In this document: piece by piece, positions 20,016 to 31,608 of the stretch
Numbering within the stretch: the first letter of the stretch is position 1
Layout: every line of letters begins with the position of its first letter
Assembly: GCA_016709315.1 (NCBI GenBank)
Contig: JADJMZ010000008.1
Span: 47,686-111,685, forward strand
DNA length: 64,000 nt
Direction of reading: 5' to 3'
DNA from: Ignavibacteria bacterium
Lineage (GTDB): Bacteria; Bacteroidota; Ignavibacteria; Tepidaquicellales; Tepidaquicellaceae
Notes under the pieces: generated by a model
Databases searched by the model: none
What the model was told of the DNA's origin: nothing
Seen by the model: only the letters and a program-made list of their open reading frames with translations
Translations under genes and position numbers: made by a program

Positions 20016-22601
20016 TTAAAAACCCGCTGTTACCCCTGCCCTGATTATCAGATTATCAAACTCTCCATATTGAAAAACATCTTCCCTGTAAAAATCTTTC
20101 ATCAGATTGAAGTTTACATTAAGATAGCTGCTGAGAGAGTATGATGAATTAAAATACAAGGACGATTTTGCATTTGTTTTTTCTTCGCCGTAATATGAAG
20201 CGCCGATTGAATTAATCCAGTTTTCAATAAAATTATATCCGGCTGACAGATCAAACAAGAATGAGTTGCGTGAGTCAACAGCATTATTCCTGGTATATCC
20301 TGCGCTTCCTGATCTTGTTAATGGGATTTTTAGAAATGAAATGCTATTCGATCCGTTAAAACTCATAATTCCGTAATCATTCAGTCCTGTATTGGATTTG
20401 CTGGAAAAGCTTGAGAAAACAAGATTCATGGAATTTGAAAACTGTTTTGTATTCTGATTAATACCCATCGTTAATGAAAAAACATTGGATTTATTTTTAA
20501 AAGCCGGACTGACATTAGTTCCTTCATTGGAAACTGAATTCGGACGATAATCAATTATCAGGAATGGAAATTCCTTATAATTTATTTTCATATTAAATTC
20601 AAGTCCAGTTGATGTTGAAGTTGTCGGATTTAATTTTGCTATATTATTCTTATCAAGCTTGTAATATACCGAAGCCATAATTTTTTTATTGTCAAATGGC
20701 TGCGATACTTTAAATTTTATTGACTGAATGTCCTGTCTGATATTAGGTGCTCCAAGCGATACATAACCCGGACCGACGGACTTAAATGAAATTTCAGCAT
20801 TGGTACCTATATCTTTTGATTTAAAATCCGAACTCACTTCAAACATATAATCAAACTGACTGCTGATCTTCGGCTTCAGAAAATTCTTTACAAATTCCGG
20901 AATGTCCTCTGAAACCAGATCCGGCGCAGATTTATCACGGGTAAGCATTGATCCGTTTGCTTCCGCTTTTATTGTAAGCTGATCCTGAATCAGACTTAAA
21001 GCAGCGTCTGTGCCGAATACAATGTTATCCTGAGGAGTTGCATAATTAGTAATTGTGTTTATATCAATCGAGTTTTCATTATCCCACGCCTTCATCATGT
21101 TAAAATGAAAGTGAGACTTATCTTTGAGTCCGACACCTATACTTCCTGCAAGCATTTTTCTGGAAAATGTCGTACCCGGGATCGCATCCAGATTATTTAG
21201 TCCTGAAATTGCAAAATGCATTATACCGGGATTGAATGAAATATCAGCGCCGGTCATCTTTACTCCGTTAACGGTATTGGATGTATAATTCGGATATGTC
21301 TCGCCAAGACCCAGATTATCAAAGTATGAAAATATTTTAACCAGGGACTTAAAGAAGAATTAACCTTTTCTTCTATTCCTTTTTTTTTTTTTATTGATCT
21401 CACTTTCTACAGTCTCCTTTTATTTTACTTTCAAGCTCTTCTTTTTCTTATCAATCTCTTCCTTAATTTTGTTTTTTAAAATGGCAGGGTCGAATAAAAA
21501 TCCAAAGCTGTTTATGTTCTGTTTGAATTCTTTCTGTCTCGTATCGTAAAACAGATTCAAATTAAACGGAATGCCGTAAATACTGACTGTCGGGTCAACG
21601 GATATACTTCCGAAGTTCCTCGGCAATTCGGAATTCACTGCCTGTTTATCATTGTATTCATATTCTGCTTTTGCTGAGATGCCAAACTTGAAAGGTTTTT
21701 CATCGAACAGACTTTGTCTGTTCTTTAAAGGACCAAGTCTTCCCGATGCCTGGAAATTAACAGTACTGCTGTTATCAGAAAGATCCTTCTTAAGCTGTTC
21801 TCTGATATCTTTGTTAATTTCAGCGACATCTTTATTACTGCCTTTATACAAAAATTCCCATACAGGACTTTCTATGAATTCAATATTGTCAATGTAAGTT
21901 ATCACTCTCCACGCATAGTTTCTTCCGTTGATAAGCGACTTCGCTGCAATCGGATACTGAAAAAGTGTAGTCAGTAATTTCTCACTGTGGAAATATATGG
22001 GATTCGCCAGGAATGCATATTCGGGAGTCTGACGGTTAAGAATTTCCGTGATCTGAAACTGATACGAAATAAGTTTTCCCGGCGGTACAGGAGTTGGCGG
22101 AAGCCATGTAAAGCTTGGCAGGAGGAAAAGCACCTGATCATTATTTTCTGGAGAAATGAGTTCCATTTTTGTCATGTTGATTATTTCATAATCATTACAG
22201 AAACTTCCCAGTTCATCATTGCTTCCTGCATCTTTTACTTTAATGCAGATTGTGTAGGTTCCGCTTTCGAATGTTCCTGTTTTACTCAGAGTCTGCTCTA
22301 TATCATTGTTATATTTTTTCAGATCAATGGGACTCATCTCAGCCGCACTCACCCGCTTCATTCCTCTTGCGAGACTGAAAGCAGAAGTCGTTGCATCAAT
22401 TATCTGCGAATTGCCTTTCATCACCGACCCTGTTAAATAAACTCTTACTTCCGCTCCCGTATTATTTAAAGTTACCTTCCACATATTCTCAACCCTGAAC
22501 TGAAACGGAGGAGGCTGGTCGAGTCTGAGAGTGACTTGTGAGTATAGATTAAATGAAGCTGATAAGATTAGTAATATTATTATGTGTTTAAGTTTTTGCA
22601 T
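20016..22601 (-). CDS. Exported protein: paralogous N-terminal module plus predicted outer-membrane barrel (about three frameshifts)
   Basis: The frame from 22601 has a signal peptide (MQKLKHIIILLILSASFNLYSQ). Next comes a module shared with the two upstream genes: PPPFQFRVENMWKVTLNN, later SGTYTICIKV and ELGSFCNDYEI, then a fibronectin-like domain with SPENNDQVLFLLPSFTWLPP and NGRNYAWRV. A Lys-rich linker is interrupted by homopolymer indels near 21380-21440 and again near 21315; other frames read NLGLGETYPNYTSN across the last break. The final 400 residues alternate amphipathic strands and end AGVTAGF*, with the terminal Phe typical of outer-membrane barrels. The function is not recognised. 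About 860 residues, last gene of the operon starting at 27829. Confidence 0.7.
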
Positions 22602-22643
22602 GATTATTTTAATTTTGTATTTACATTTATTAGATTAATGTTT

Positions 22644-24875
22644 TTACGGTGTACCTTTACCTCTTAAATTTACAGTATAAGTTGGACCTATCGGATTCGT
22701 CGCATCATGAGTAAAGGTAAACGTTTGCCAGTTAGCAGTTCCGCTTGCACCTAGTACTGTTGGATCAAAAGTAACTATAAATTCAGCATAGTTTCCCGGA
22801 GCAGGTAATGGAGAGCCGCTTGCATACAATGAAGTTATAGTATATGGTCCCACAGTTAGCGGCCATGCAGAAAGATGTAAATCAGGGGCCGCAACCGAGT
22901 GTTGAATTTGTTACTTTTATGGTCATAGTTTTTGTCAGTGGAGCAGTTGTAAGAGAAACACTACCAAAATTAAGAGTTACCGGAGGAGCGACTGTCATGT
23001 TTGTTATTGTTCCTGTGACACCTGTACCTTCTACGGTTATAGTTAATGCTGAAAGATTGGGATTATTTGAATTGTTAGGAATAACCCATGTTTGCTGACT
23101 AAATCCAGGAGTAGGAGTATAAGTTATAGTAAAGTTTTCATAATCCCCGGGGTTCTTCGTATATTGACTTCCAGAAGCATTCACTGAAAACGGACCGCTT
23201 AAAGATCCGGGAGTGAAAGTAAGGTCATTGCAGGGAAGTTGCTGCATTTTTTATTTGTATGATTTTTGTAACAGGAGTACACACTGAGCCGAAATCAATT
23301 AAGTAGTTTGGGTCTGTTCCTGTGACTCCTGTCATTTTCAAAGTAATTCCGTTACAAGGCAGAGTACCTGTACCTGTTCCTGATAAAGGAATAGGATAAG
23401 GATTCTGTGAAACAAAATTAGAAGAATTTTGGGCTATGAACCAGGTTTCAGTTTTTAGACCTGCTTTTGTCGGACTAAAAGTAACATCAAATATCACATT
23501 ATTACCGGGAGCTAATTTGTAACCTGTATATGGTGTGTTAGATGTAAATGAAGTTCCCGTTGTAGAAACATAGGAATATGAAAATTTTGAATTCGCCTGC
23601 ATAAATAAAGGACTGATATATAGATCACCCGTGGTTCCGCAATTGTTTATTTTCACCTGATTTGTTACTGATTGTCCTGACTGAACAGTTCCGAAATTTC
23701 CGGAATCGGTTATCCAATTGCACATGTCAATATTACAATTACTCATCGGACAAGGGGCAGGACATTGTAATGTAATTAAATCCGGCGGACGAAAAAAGCA
23801 GCACCGCCGTTTGTTGACCACATAACTGAAACAGGGAACGATGCATTGGATTGTGCAAAACAGATCGTTCCTATAGATGAACCCATTGTAAATGGATTGT
23901 CTTTTTACTAATATTTCTCCCGAAGCCAGTTGTGACTCCCATAATCCCGGTACCAAGTTAACAGAGGTTACTGTATTTGAAGACGAAGTAAGCTTAAATG
24001 AATTTAAGAAGAATGTAGAGTTTCCTGTAATGGACATCGAAAAACAACATCCTAAAAATGGAATCTGACAAGGGATTGGAGTTAATACAAGATTTATGGT
24101 TTGCCCACCTGGTAAAATTATTAAGCGATGTACATTACTTCCTGCATTTCCGGCTTTTACCATCCAGGCATATTCTTTTCCTTCTTCAAATGCTTTAGCT
24201 GAATTAGGATATTTTAAAGTTGAAGTTTTTACTTCGGAGATTTCAAAGAATGCTTTGTTAGTATTCATTGCTGATTCGGGTGATTGTTCCCCTTTTATCT
24301 CTACTATCTTAAAAGTATATCCTCCTTCAGGAATTTTCCCGCCGTATAACCAGGTAAAATTTACCGGAGTCTTTGTGTCTGTTTGTTCTCCGTCAGCAGG
24401 GCTAGTTAATGAAAGCATAATTTGTTCAGTAACCTCCTGATTTATACAGTCACTTCCAAGCTCTTCATTTGTGCCTGATGAAATTACTTTCACGCAGATC
24501 TCATATATACCTGAAGGAAACATTCCTTTTCTTGTAAGTGATTCTTTATACTTTGGATCTGATGCTAAATAATCCACATCAGGAATTTTTGAAAGGTCAT
24601 TAATTTTTATGTTATTTATTCCCTTCTTAAATAAAATTGGTTCCGTTGTTCCTTTTACAATCATCCCGTCATTTTCTTCATTTGAAGTACCGGAAAGATA
24701 ACCTGACTGTTCGCTTCCGGAGTTATTTGTCACAGTGACATTATAGAAATCACTGGTATTCAATGTTCCCAAAGGTGGCATTTTATTGTGATTGTAAAAT
24801 TTTGCTGAGCATTTAATTTTAGTGTTAAGAAAATTAAAAATAAACTTAAGGTTAAAGAAATGATTTTTTTTTCAT
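22644..24875 (-). CDS. Exported multidomain protein: shared N-terminal module plus choice-of-anchor/HYDIN-like Ig repeats (several frameshifts)
   Basis: The start is the ATG at 24875. Correcting the A-run after it gives the signal peptide MKKKIISLTLSLFLIFLTLK, matching the paralogue at 27068; a second A-run indel precedes MPPLGTLNTSDFYNVTV. The N-terminal module (GIYEICVKV, ELGSDCINQEV) is followed by the fibronectin-like domain (SPADGEQTDTKTPVNFTW, GKEYAWMVKA). The rest carries at least three ASPM-SPD-2-HYDIN-type Ig units with FGSVxxxxxxTxxxxIxN and IVTFDPTVLG signatures, split over frames ending at 23225, 22882 and 22644. About 740 residues. It is probably exported and surface exposed; the partner is unknown. 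It is the fourth gene of the operon, 42 bp before the next start. Confidence 0.7.
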
Positions 24876-24950
24876 TTTTATATTAAAAATTGTTAAAAAT
24901 TTGTACTTCCAAAATTCATTTATATCTGTTTAAAAAAAGGGATTTTAAAT

Positions 24951-24972
24951 TGCCGGGCTTTTAAACCCGGCA
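24951..24972 (-). terminator. Hairpin between operon genes, possible attenuator
   Basis: TGCCGGG and CCCGGCA form a 7-bp GC-rich stem with an 8-nt loop. Leftwards, a T-rich stretch occurs only after about 12 nt. It lies in the 195-bp gap between two paralogous genes, so it may reduce rather than stop read-through. Weak as an intrinsic terminator. Confidence 0.35.
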
Positions 24973-25070
24973 AAATATTTATAAAAGGTTTTTAATTTTA
25001 TGGGGCAAAAGTAAACATAAAACAATTACTTGTAATATTACCTAAACTTACTTTACAACAATACTGGGAA

Positions 25071-27068
25071 TTAATTTCCAAGCATGTCAAAAGGAGGTGA
25101 ACTTGCCATATTAACAAAATATTGTGAGTAATTTGAATTATAATAAGCTCTGAAACTTTGAAATACATTCAATTCATTGTTAACTGAATTAAGGTCATTA
25201 GGATCATGCCAAAAATATGCATCTCCGGTACATGATGGTCCCGAGCTTGGAAAAAACCCAAGTACCATCGGGTTTTTAGTAACCGTCTGCAACGGGTCCC
25301 CGAGGCAATTTTTACAATCTTAATAATAAACTCTTGTCCTTCGTAACTCGGATCAACATTAGCTGGATCAATTTTCCAAGCTATATGAAACAATGGGTAA
25401 CCCATGAATTAAATATACCATTTAAGTATTGCCCGTCACCTTCATCTTCATTTTAATATTATTGTATGATCCATTAATTGAGTTATCTCCCCAGACTTCT
25501 ATAAACTCAGTAACCATTTGCAAATCAAAAGGATTTAGATTTAAAACAGCTGCTGTTGCCGTCATTGTATTCCAGTCTTGATAGAACCAGGGACCAGTTC
25601 TACTTCCATTCCTACAACCCTAACCATAATGATGTCCATCTTGAAAATTAATTGAAGAATCAATAAAGGTAAAATAGTTTTCTCTAATTCCTGTTCTCTC
25701 AAATAATGGTTTCTCAATTCTAAGTTTAGCATCTTTGTTTGTTTTGATTTCTTTATACTGATTTTCATCAATCTCAAAAATACTAATGGTGTATATCCTT
25801 CCTTTGGATGATTGCCATTCCATTCGAACTTAATATTATTTTGTCTTTTTACATACTCATTACCTTTTGGCGATATCAGTTTATATCATTACTCTTATTA
25901 TCTACTATAATATTGAACGTTATACTGTTGCTATCAGTAATGGTATAATTACCTGGAAGGATTGTTACGGATGTATATCCAAGCTCTTTACATAAGTCAG
26001 AACCGACATTAACTTCTTCTTTTTGTGTAAAATTATTTGATACTAACTTCAAGCGCTCTTCAAATTGTATTTTTAGCTTATTTCCTAAAACAACATATGA
26101 TGTTAAATTTAGAAGGGAAAGATCTGAAGAAAATTTCGTTAAATCAGTATGACTATAATTATTAATTGCAATTATTTTACATAGACAATCATTTCTACCT
26201 CCACATAAACAACCACCCCATCCACCCATGATTTGACCATTCGTTAATGTGTAAGTACCTTTTTGAATTATTGCTAAAGTTTTCAATTGTGTTGTCTTTT
26301 TATTTATAATACTATAAAATTGAACTTCACTTTCCGTATTCCTACTAAATACTTTCCACGAATACGTCTTCCCTTCCTCAAATCCTCTTGCTGAGTTAGG
26401 ATATGTGAAAGTTGAATTTCTTAATTCTGGCTGTTCAAAAAACGCCTTGTTGTTTTCATTGCAATCTCAGGTGTCTGATTATTCATTACTTCACATATTC
26501 TTAAAGTAAACCCGCCCTCCTGCATTTTACCTCCGGATGACCATGTAAACGTTACAGGTACTTTTGAATCTACATTTTCTCCTTTAGCAGGACTTATTGA
26601 TGTAATCAATCCTGTTTCACTGACTTCCTGATTTATACAGTCACTTCGAGTTCAACATTTGTAGTTGCTAAAATTACTTTCACGCAGATCTCATATTTCC
26701 CGGAAGGAAATGTACCTTGCAATATGAGAGATTTTTTATACTTAGGATCCGATGCCAAGTATTTTACATCAGGAGTTTTTAGAAGGTCTTTAATTTTTTA
26801 TGTTATTTATTCCCTTCTTAAACAATATAGGGTCAGTAGTTCCTTGTACAATCATCCCGTCATTTTCTTCCCTTGCAGTACCTGAAAGATAACCTGACTG
26901 ATCGCTTCCGGAGTTATTAGTCACTGTGATATTATAGAAATCACTGGTATTCAATGTTCCCAGAGGAGGCATTTTAAGAGAGACAATAAAATTTTGCTGG
27001 GCATTTGCCTGAATCGTAAATATAACTAAAAATAAGCTGATGACAATTTTGAAGATTGTTCTTTTCAT
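25071..27068 (-). pseudogene. Third paralogue of the exported family (at least six frame breaks in this sequence)
   Basis: The frame from 27068 starts with signal peptide MKRTIFKIVISLFLVIFTIQ and the module MPPLGTLNTSDFYNITVTN, almost identical to the next gene. Successive fragments at 26790, 26421, 25876, 25562-25823, 25169 and 25071 continue on the same strand: ITSISPAKGENVDSKVPVTF (fibronectin-like), a Gly/Cys-rich stretch GGWGGCLCGGRNDCLC, and a C-terminus ending ASSPPFDMLGN. It keeps the paralogue architecture without the HYDIN repeats. About 665 residues if repaired. Breaks fall mostly in A/T runs, so sequencing error is possible, but the density is higher than in neighbouring genes and true decay cannot be excluded. 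Confidence 0.6.
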
Positions 27069-27142
27069 TTTTTTCTTCTTTAATTTTTTAAATTTAAATT
27101 TTGTTTTTTCTTTTGTATATGTTTATTTCATTAAAACTAATT

Positions 27143-27544
27143 TTAATCTTCTACTGAACATTTAAATGTCAGAGTTATGACAGGATATTCAGGATCATTT
27201 GTATTTACAGACACTGTTTTTGTATTTAGTCCCTGTCTTCCCTGTGTATTAAAAGTAATTTTTATCTCGCCTGTTTTACCTTCCGCGAATTCTTTCTTCT
27301 CATTCATTACAACTCCCGTGCATCCGCAGGACGGTTGAACGGAGTTTATTATAAGCGTGCCTTTACCTGAGTTGGTAAATTTAAAAACATGTTCAAGATT
27401 TTCTCCCTGCTTCACGATTCCGAAATCATAGTTCAGATCGTCAAATTTTATCACAGGCAATGGTGATGATAAATTACTGTGTGAATTTGAAATAAAGATT
27501 AAAAGTATTACTGGGATCAGTAGAATTGTAAATTTTGCTTTCAT
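27143..27544 (-). CDS. DUF1573-domain exported protein
   Basis: 133 residues and intact. Signal peptide MKAKFTILLIPVILLIFISN, then a single DUF1573 Ig-like domain: FDDLNYDFGIVKQGENLEHV, FKFTNSGKGTLIINSVQPSC, GCTGVVMNEK, GQQG-like turn and ITLTFKCSVED. The SCGCTG motif, with its pair of cysteines, is diagnostic. DUF1573 proteins are common in Bacteroidota as small exported Ig domains of unknown function. It is the second gene of the operon, 42 bp after the small protein gene and 74 bp before the first paralogous exported protein, so it may be a periplasmic partner of these large proteins. Confidence 0.88.
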   Translation of the reverse strand: MKAKFTILLIPVILLIFISNSHSNLSSPLPVIKFDDLNYDFGIVKQGENLEHVFKFTNSGKGTLIINSVQPSCGCTGVVMNEKKEFAEGKTGEIKITFNTQGRQGLNTKTVSVNTNDPEYPVITLTFKCSVED

Positions 27545-27586
27545 TTTTTTCTCCTTTAAGAAAGTTTAGTTTATGTTTTATTTAAA

Positions 27587-27829
27587 TTATTTTACTATTT
27601 CGCCATTCTTTATTTTGATCTTACCTGCATTCTTCAAATGATCAAATGATGCTCTGATTTTTTCAATCTTATATGAGGGAATGTCCGGGTCTTTTTCAAG
27701 ATCAGCTATTGCTGTTTCGATAGAATCATATTCTATTATTTCTGTGTCTTTATTTAATATAACAAAGGGAGCTTTATTGTCTGAATCGTTTTTGCTGAAA
27801 AACTTTTGAATGAAATTAATGAGGTTCAT
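27587..27829 (-). CDS. Small hypothetical protein, first gene of the LytTR-linked operon
   Basis: 80 residues and intact, with AAGGAAG 8 nt before the ATG. Sequence MNLINFIQKFFSKNDSDNKA, then an acidic/basic helical segment EYDSIETAIADLEKDPDIPS and a short C-terminal strand GKIKIKNGEIVK. No signal peptide; it may be cytosolic or peripherally attached through its amphipathic first helix. I recognise no family. It is the gene nearest the promoter at 27858 and the repeat sites at 27898-27949, so it may be a regulator or small effector of the downstream exported proteins. Confidence 0.7.
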   Translation of the reverse strand: MNLINFIQKFFSKNDSDNKAPFVILNKDTEIIEYDSIETAIADLEKDPDIPSYKIEKIRASFDHLKNAGKIKIKNGEIVK

Positions 27830-27857
27830 ATTTTTTCTTCCTTTAAAATAATCTTTA

Positions 27858-27888
27858 CAAAGTTATGCATATTGTTTTGCCAGGACAA
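27858..27888 (-). promoter_or_regulatory. Bacteroidota-type promoter of the exported-protein operon
   Basis: Read leftwards: TTG, 20 nt, TAACTTTG, which fits the -33/-7 consensus TTG and TAnnTTTG. The -7 box ends 28 nt before the start codon at 27829. Three putative LytTR sites stand 10 bp upstream of the TTG. Confidence 0.6.
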
Positions 27889-27897
27889 GAATGAATC

Positions 27898-27949
27898 AGT
27901 TAACGGCAGGTTATTTTAAGTGAACGGTCGGTTTTGGCAAGTTAACGGC
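27898..27949 (-). promoter_or_regulatory. Three direct repeats at 21-bp period matching the LytTR box
   Basis: On the minus strand the sites are GCCGTTAACT, ACCGTTCACT and GCCGTTAACT. On the plus strand they occupy 27940-27949, 27919-27928 and 27898-27907, an exact 21-bp period that puts all three on one helix face. They fit the published LytTR pattern of 9-bp direct repeats containing GTTNA(T/C) separated by 12-13 bp. A LytTR response regulator and its kinase are encoded next to this site, so binding by that regulator is a strong inference. Confidence 0.65.
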
Positions 27950-27970
27950 GCTTTTCAATTAGTAATAAGT

Positions 27971-28313
27971 GACTTTTGAAAAAACTAACACAGCTTGTCA
28001 TCCCCGCATGCTCCTGGCGGGGATCCAATCATCATGCTTTTTAAAAATAAACTGTAATAAATTAATTGACCGGCAGTCAGACAGGATTAATGATTCATTT
28101 TTAGCAAACTCTGAATGAAAACTTATTGAGTTGTATATTCTTGAGAGTGATGAAAATGGTATATACTATATGCATGAGTAACTAATAATTTGATTAAGAG
28201 TGTTGCACAACATAAAAGAAAATATAAGAATGGTTTTACCAGTAAATATAATGTGAATAAACTTGTGTGGTATGTTCAAACAAATGACAAGCTGTGTTAG
28301 TTTTTCTGAAGTC
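27971..28313. repeat. Element with about 30-bp terminal inverted repeats
   Basis: The left arm 27971-28001 (GACTTTTGAAAAAACTAACA...) and right arm 28284-28313 are reverse complements with only two or three differences; the inner 22 bp around ACTAACACAGCTTGTCAT are perfect. The 343-bp interior has no ORF and carries a GGATCCCCGCC-type palindrome at its left side. It is MITE-like; no target duplication was identified. Confidence 0.5.
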
Positions 28314-28374
28314 TCTAAACTATAAAGTGTTATCATTTAAATTCCAAATCCGATATTCCAAATTCCAAATTGAT

Positions 28375-28665
28375 TGGATCCCCGCTAGAACATGCCTGCC
28401 TCGGGGCAAGGCGGGCGGGATGACAGTCAGGGTTTTTCTGAAGTCACTAATTGTTAATTATTAATTGCTAATTGAGACTTGATTTGGATCCCCGCCACGG
28501 AGCATGCGGGGATGACATGTGGAGGTTTTCTGAAGTCATCCATTCATTAATTCTTAATTGCAATTTGATTGGATCCCCGCCAGGAGCACACGGTAATGAC
28601 AGTAAGGGTTTTTCAGAAGTCACTAATTAATAATTACTAATTACTAATTATTAATTACTAATTAT
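28375..28665. repeat. Cluster of GGATCCCCGCC...GATGACA repeats and AATTATT tract
   Basis: Three degenerate copies at 28375-28426, 28485-28519 and 28569-28601 share GGATCCCCGC, GCATG/GCACA and GATGACA, each followed by GGTTTTTCTGAAGTCA-like sequence. Other copies are at 27996-28034, 32843-32880 and 33036-33069. An AATTATT tract follows at 28620-28665. They are intergenic REP-like palindromes. Confidence 0.6.
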
Positions 28666-31605
28666 CCTGTACATTTCCGGCGGGATCGACAGCACAACCT
28701 GCGTTCCCTGCGAATCTTTATTTTTTAAATTCAGGTCTTCAAATATCGGTTCAGGCATTTTTCTTTCTTTGCTCAAAAGTATAAGACGTTCCTGAATTAT
28801 CTTTATGCCTTGCGAAACATGTCCGTCCTTTTTGTTTTTCTGTGCTTCTGTCAGACCGATGCCGTTATCAGTTATTCTTATTGTAAAAAATTTAAATGTC
28901 TTTTCATCTACAGTGACATCTTCAAAATAAAATGAGAGTATGATATTACCTTCCCTTCCTGACGGCATTATGCCGTGCCAGATGGAATTTTCGACAAACG
29001 GCTGTATGATCATATTCGGGATCAAAATTGCTTCGGTGTTTACACCCGGACCGGCAGTTATATCATAACTGAATTTATCACTGAATCTTAATTTCTCGAT
29101 CTTAAGATAAAGATCAAGCCGTTTGATCTCTTCGTCTAATCTGATGTAACTTTCTGATGCTGATTCCAGATTCATTCTTATTAGTTTTGCCATCAGGGAA
29201 ATGTAATCATTTGCCTCTCTCTTCCTGTCTATGTTGATCAGGTACTGAACCGAGTTAAGTGAATTGAAAATAAAATGCGGGTTCATCATTGATGAAAGCG
29301 CTTTGTGTTTCAGATCATTGACCTGATTATTCATAACTATTTTTTCCTTGTCTCTGTTTTCAATATGCTTAATTCTCTTTGCAGCCCCGAATATTATTCC
29401 GAAAATCAGTAAACCAATAATTGATGCGCGGAAAATAAATGTTTCAGTAAGATGCGGAAGCACTGTAAAATTAACTAAGCTCGGTTTACCCCAGGGACTG
29501 TTAATTACTTTACCGCGGATTGCAAGATTGTAATCGCCTTTTCCTAAAGATGACAAATTTATTTTATCATCGGAAATATCAATCCAGTCATCTTCAAGTT
29601 TATACTGATAATTAACAGAAGAAGGTGATGAAAAATTTATAGAAGTAAAATCTAAATGAATGTTATTTATGTCCGGCTCGAAAATAATATTTTCCTCAAA
29701 TGAATAAACTGAATCATCCGCTTTTATATTTTTATCCGGACATTTGACAGGTAAAAATTTTACTATTATCAAATTCATTTATATCAATAGAATTTAAACC
29801 GCCTGGTGTTCCGATCCACATTGAATTTTTGGCAGTGTCACAATATAATGATAAAATCTCTTTTGACGGCAGTCCTGTCTGAGTGTTCAGAACTCTGATT
29901 GAATCTTTTCCAGTATATATAGACCATTCATAGTCCCGATCCAAAGCCGGTTGTACTTATCAACTGATAAAGTATTGGAAGCTGACAAATCATAATCATC
30001 AAAATAAGAATAGTTTGTAATTAAGGAATCTGAAAGTCTGTAACTGGATATACCTTTATCTCCGGCAAACCAGATGTGATTATTTCTGTCCTGTGTTATG
30101 GTTTTTACTGCTGAAGAAAGTATTTCATTTTCATGAAAATAAGTTTTCTTTTCATTTGTTATTTTGCAAAGACCGGCATCTGTTCCAACCCATAGATTAT
30201 TCCCTGTGTCATCATAGATACAGTGAATTTTGTTATTAATATTCGAATCACCAAATACATTAATTAATGACTTTTTATCTAATATAAGAGGAGGATAATT
30301 ATAAATATATATATCATTCTGCCATCCGCTTGAAATAAATTTATTATCTTTTGTTATGCAAAATGATGAAGATGGAATGAAAATAACTTATCATTTTTAT
30401 ATCTGCTTTCTGAAATTTTACGGTATCGATTTTTATAAGTACAACATACAAAAACAGAATCATTCATACACTTTATACTAAAGATATACATATAATCCCT
30501 TATATGAACTATTTTTATTCAATATTTCCGTAAAGCGATTATTTTCCAGAACATTTAATCCGTCAAGTGTACCAACCAACATTCGCCCTGTCTGGTCCTT
30601 TTCAATTGCCGTGACTTTATTATTGCTGAGTCCGTCATTTTGACTATAGTTATTCAGATACAGATTATTCAAACAAAATACACCTTCACCGTAAGTGCTC
30701 ACCCAGATATTCCCTTCGGTATCTTCCAGGAAATTATTAACTAATTTATTTACCAGCCCGACTTTCCTTCCGGCATCTGTAATAATGTCTGTTCCCGACT
30801 GAATAAAGTAAAATCCTTTATTCATTATTGTAAACCAGATGTTTTCTTTGATATCTTTCATCACCCGTATTACATTGTTGTTTTCAAAGAGATCAACTTC
30901 AATCGTTCTGACTACAGAATTATCCTTTACTTCGTATATTTTTCCTTTTGCACCCAGTAAAATATTTTTTTTCACTGTCACAGAATATCCAAAAAATTTT
31001 CTGATCTTCTAATCCGGCAATTTTTATTTTTTCAAATTTCTGATTTTCAAATTTATACATTCCTTTTGATGTAGCTGCTAAAAAGTATGGTCAATTATTT
31101 TAACTATTTTGTTTATGTATTGTATCCAGTGTGAGGTAGATTGAATAAAAAGCTCTGTATATTTTCCATAGTAACCTTGCTAATGTTATCTTCATAGTAG
31201 GAGTAAAGTTTTCACCATCTGTAAGCATTCCAATAATAATAAGTTTTCGTTCTGTCTGATAAGAATATTTTTCTATTTTCCTTTATCAAAAATATTAAAG
31301 CCCTCTTTTTCATTACCAAAATAAATTTCTCCTTTATTGCCTTCAGTCAGACAGATTATACTGTTTGAATTGAGACCGTCTTTGGTTGAATAATTAGTAA
31401 ATTTATGTCCGTCAAACTGGCTGACACCATTAGCAGTTGCGAACCACATATAGTCGTCACTGTCCTGCATCATTTCATAAACCTGTGATGATGCGAGTCC
31501 TTCTGATGAAGTATAATGATAAAAAGGAGGTGTCTGGGAAAATAAATCTGATGCGAAGATAAGATATAAAATAATTATAAAATGATTAAGTATTATATAC
31601 TTCAT
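28651..31605 (-). pseudogene. LytS-type sensor histidine kinase with two-component propeller (four or five frame breaks in this sequence)
   Basis: Fragments on one strand rebuild a protein of about 985 residues. Signal peptide and first propeller blades at 31605-31273 (ASSQVYEMMQDSDDYMWFAT); more blades at 30981-30478 (NIWVSTYGEGVFCLNNL) and in broken frames down to 29945. The Y_Y_Y domain and a membrane helix (FIFRASIIGLLIFGIIFGAA) precede the His_kinase domain with the phospho-acceptor in ALSSMMNPHFIFNSLNSVQY and the G-boxes ITDNGIGL and GIKIIQERL. Periplasmic blades would sense a signal, often a glycan in this family; the substrate here is unknown. The start follows the response regulator stop by 3 bp. 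The C-terminal kinase frame is intact for 375 residues. Confidence 0.75.
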
Positions 31606-31608
31606 ACA

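Noticed and set aside
24951..24972. A strong intrinsic terminator splitting the exported-protein operon
   Set aside because: The stem is short and the nearest T-tract is about 12 nt away, so it is only listed as a possible attenuator.
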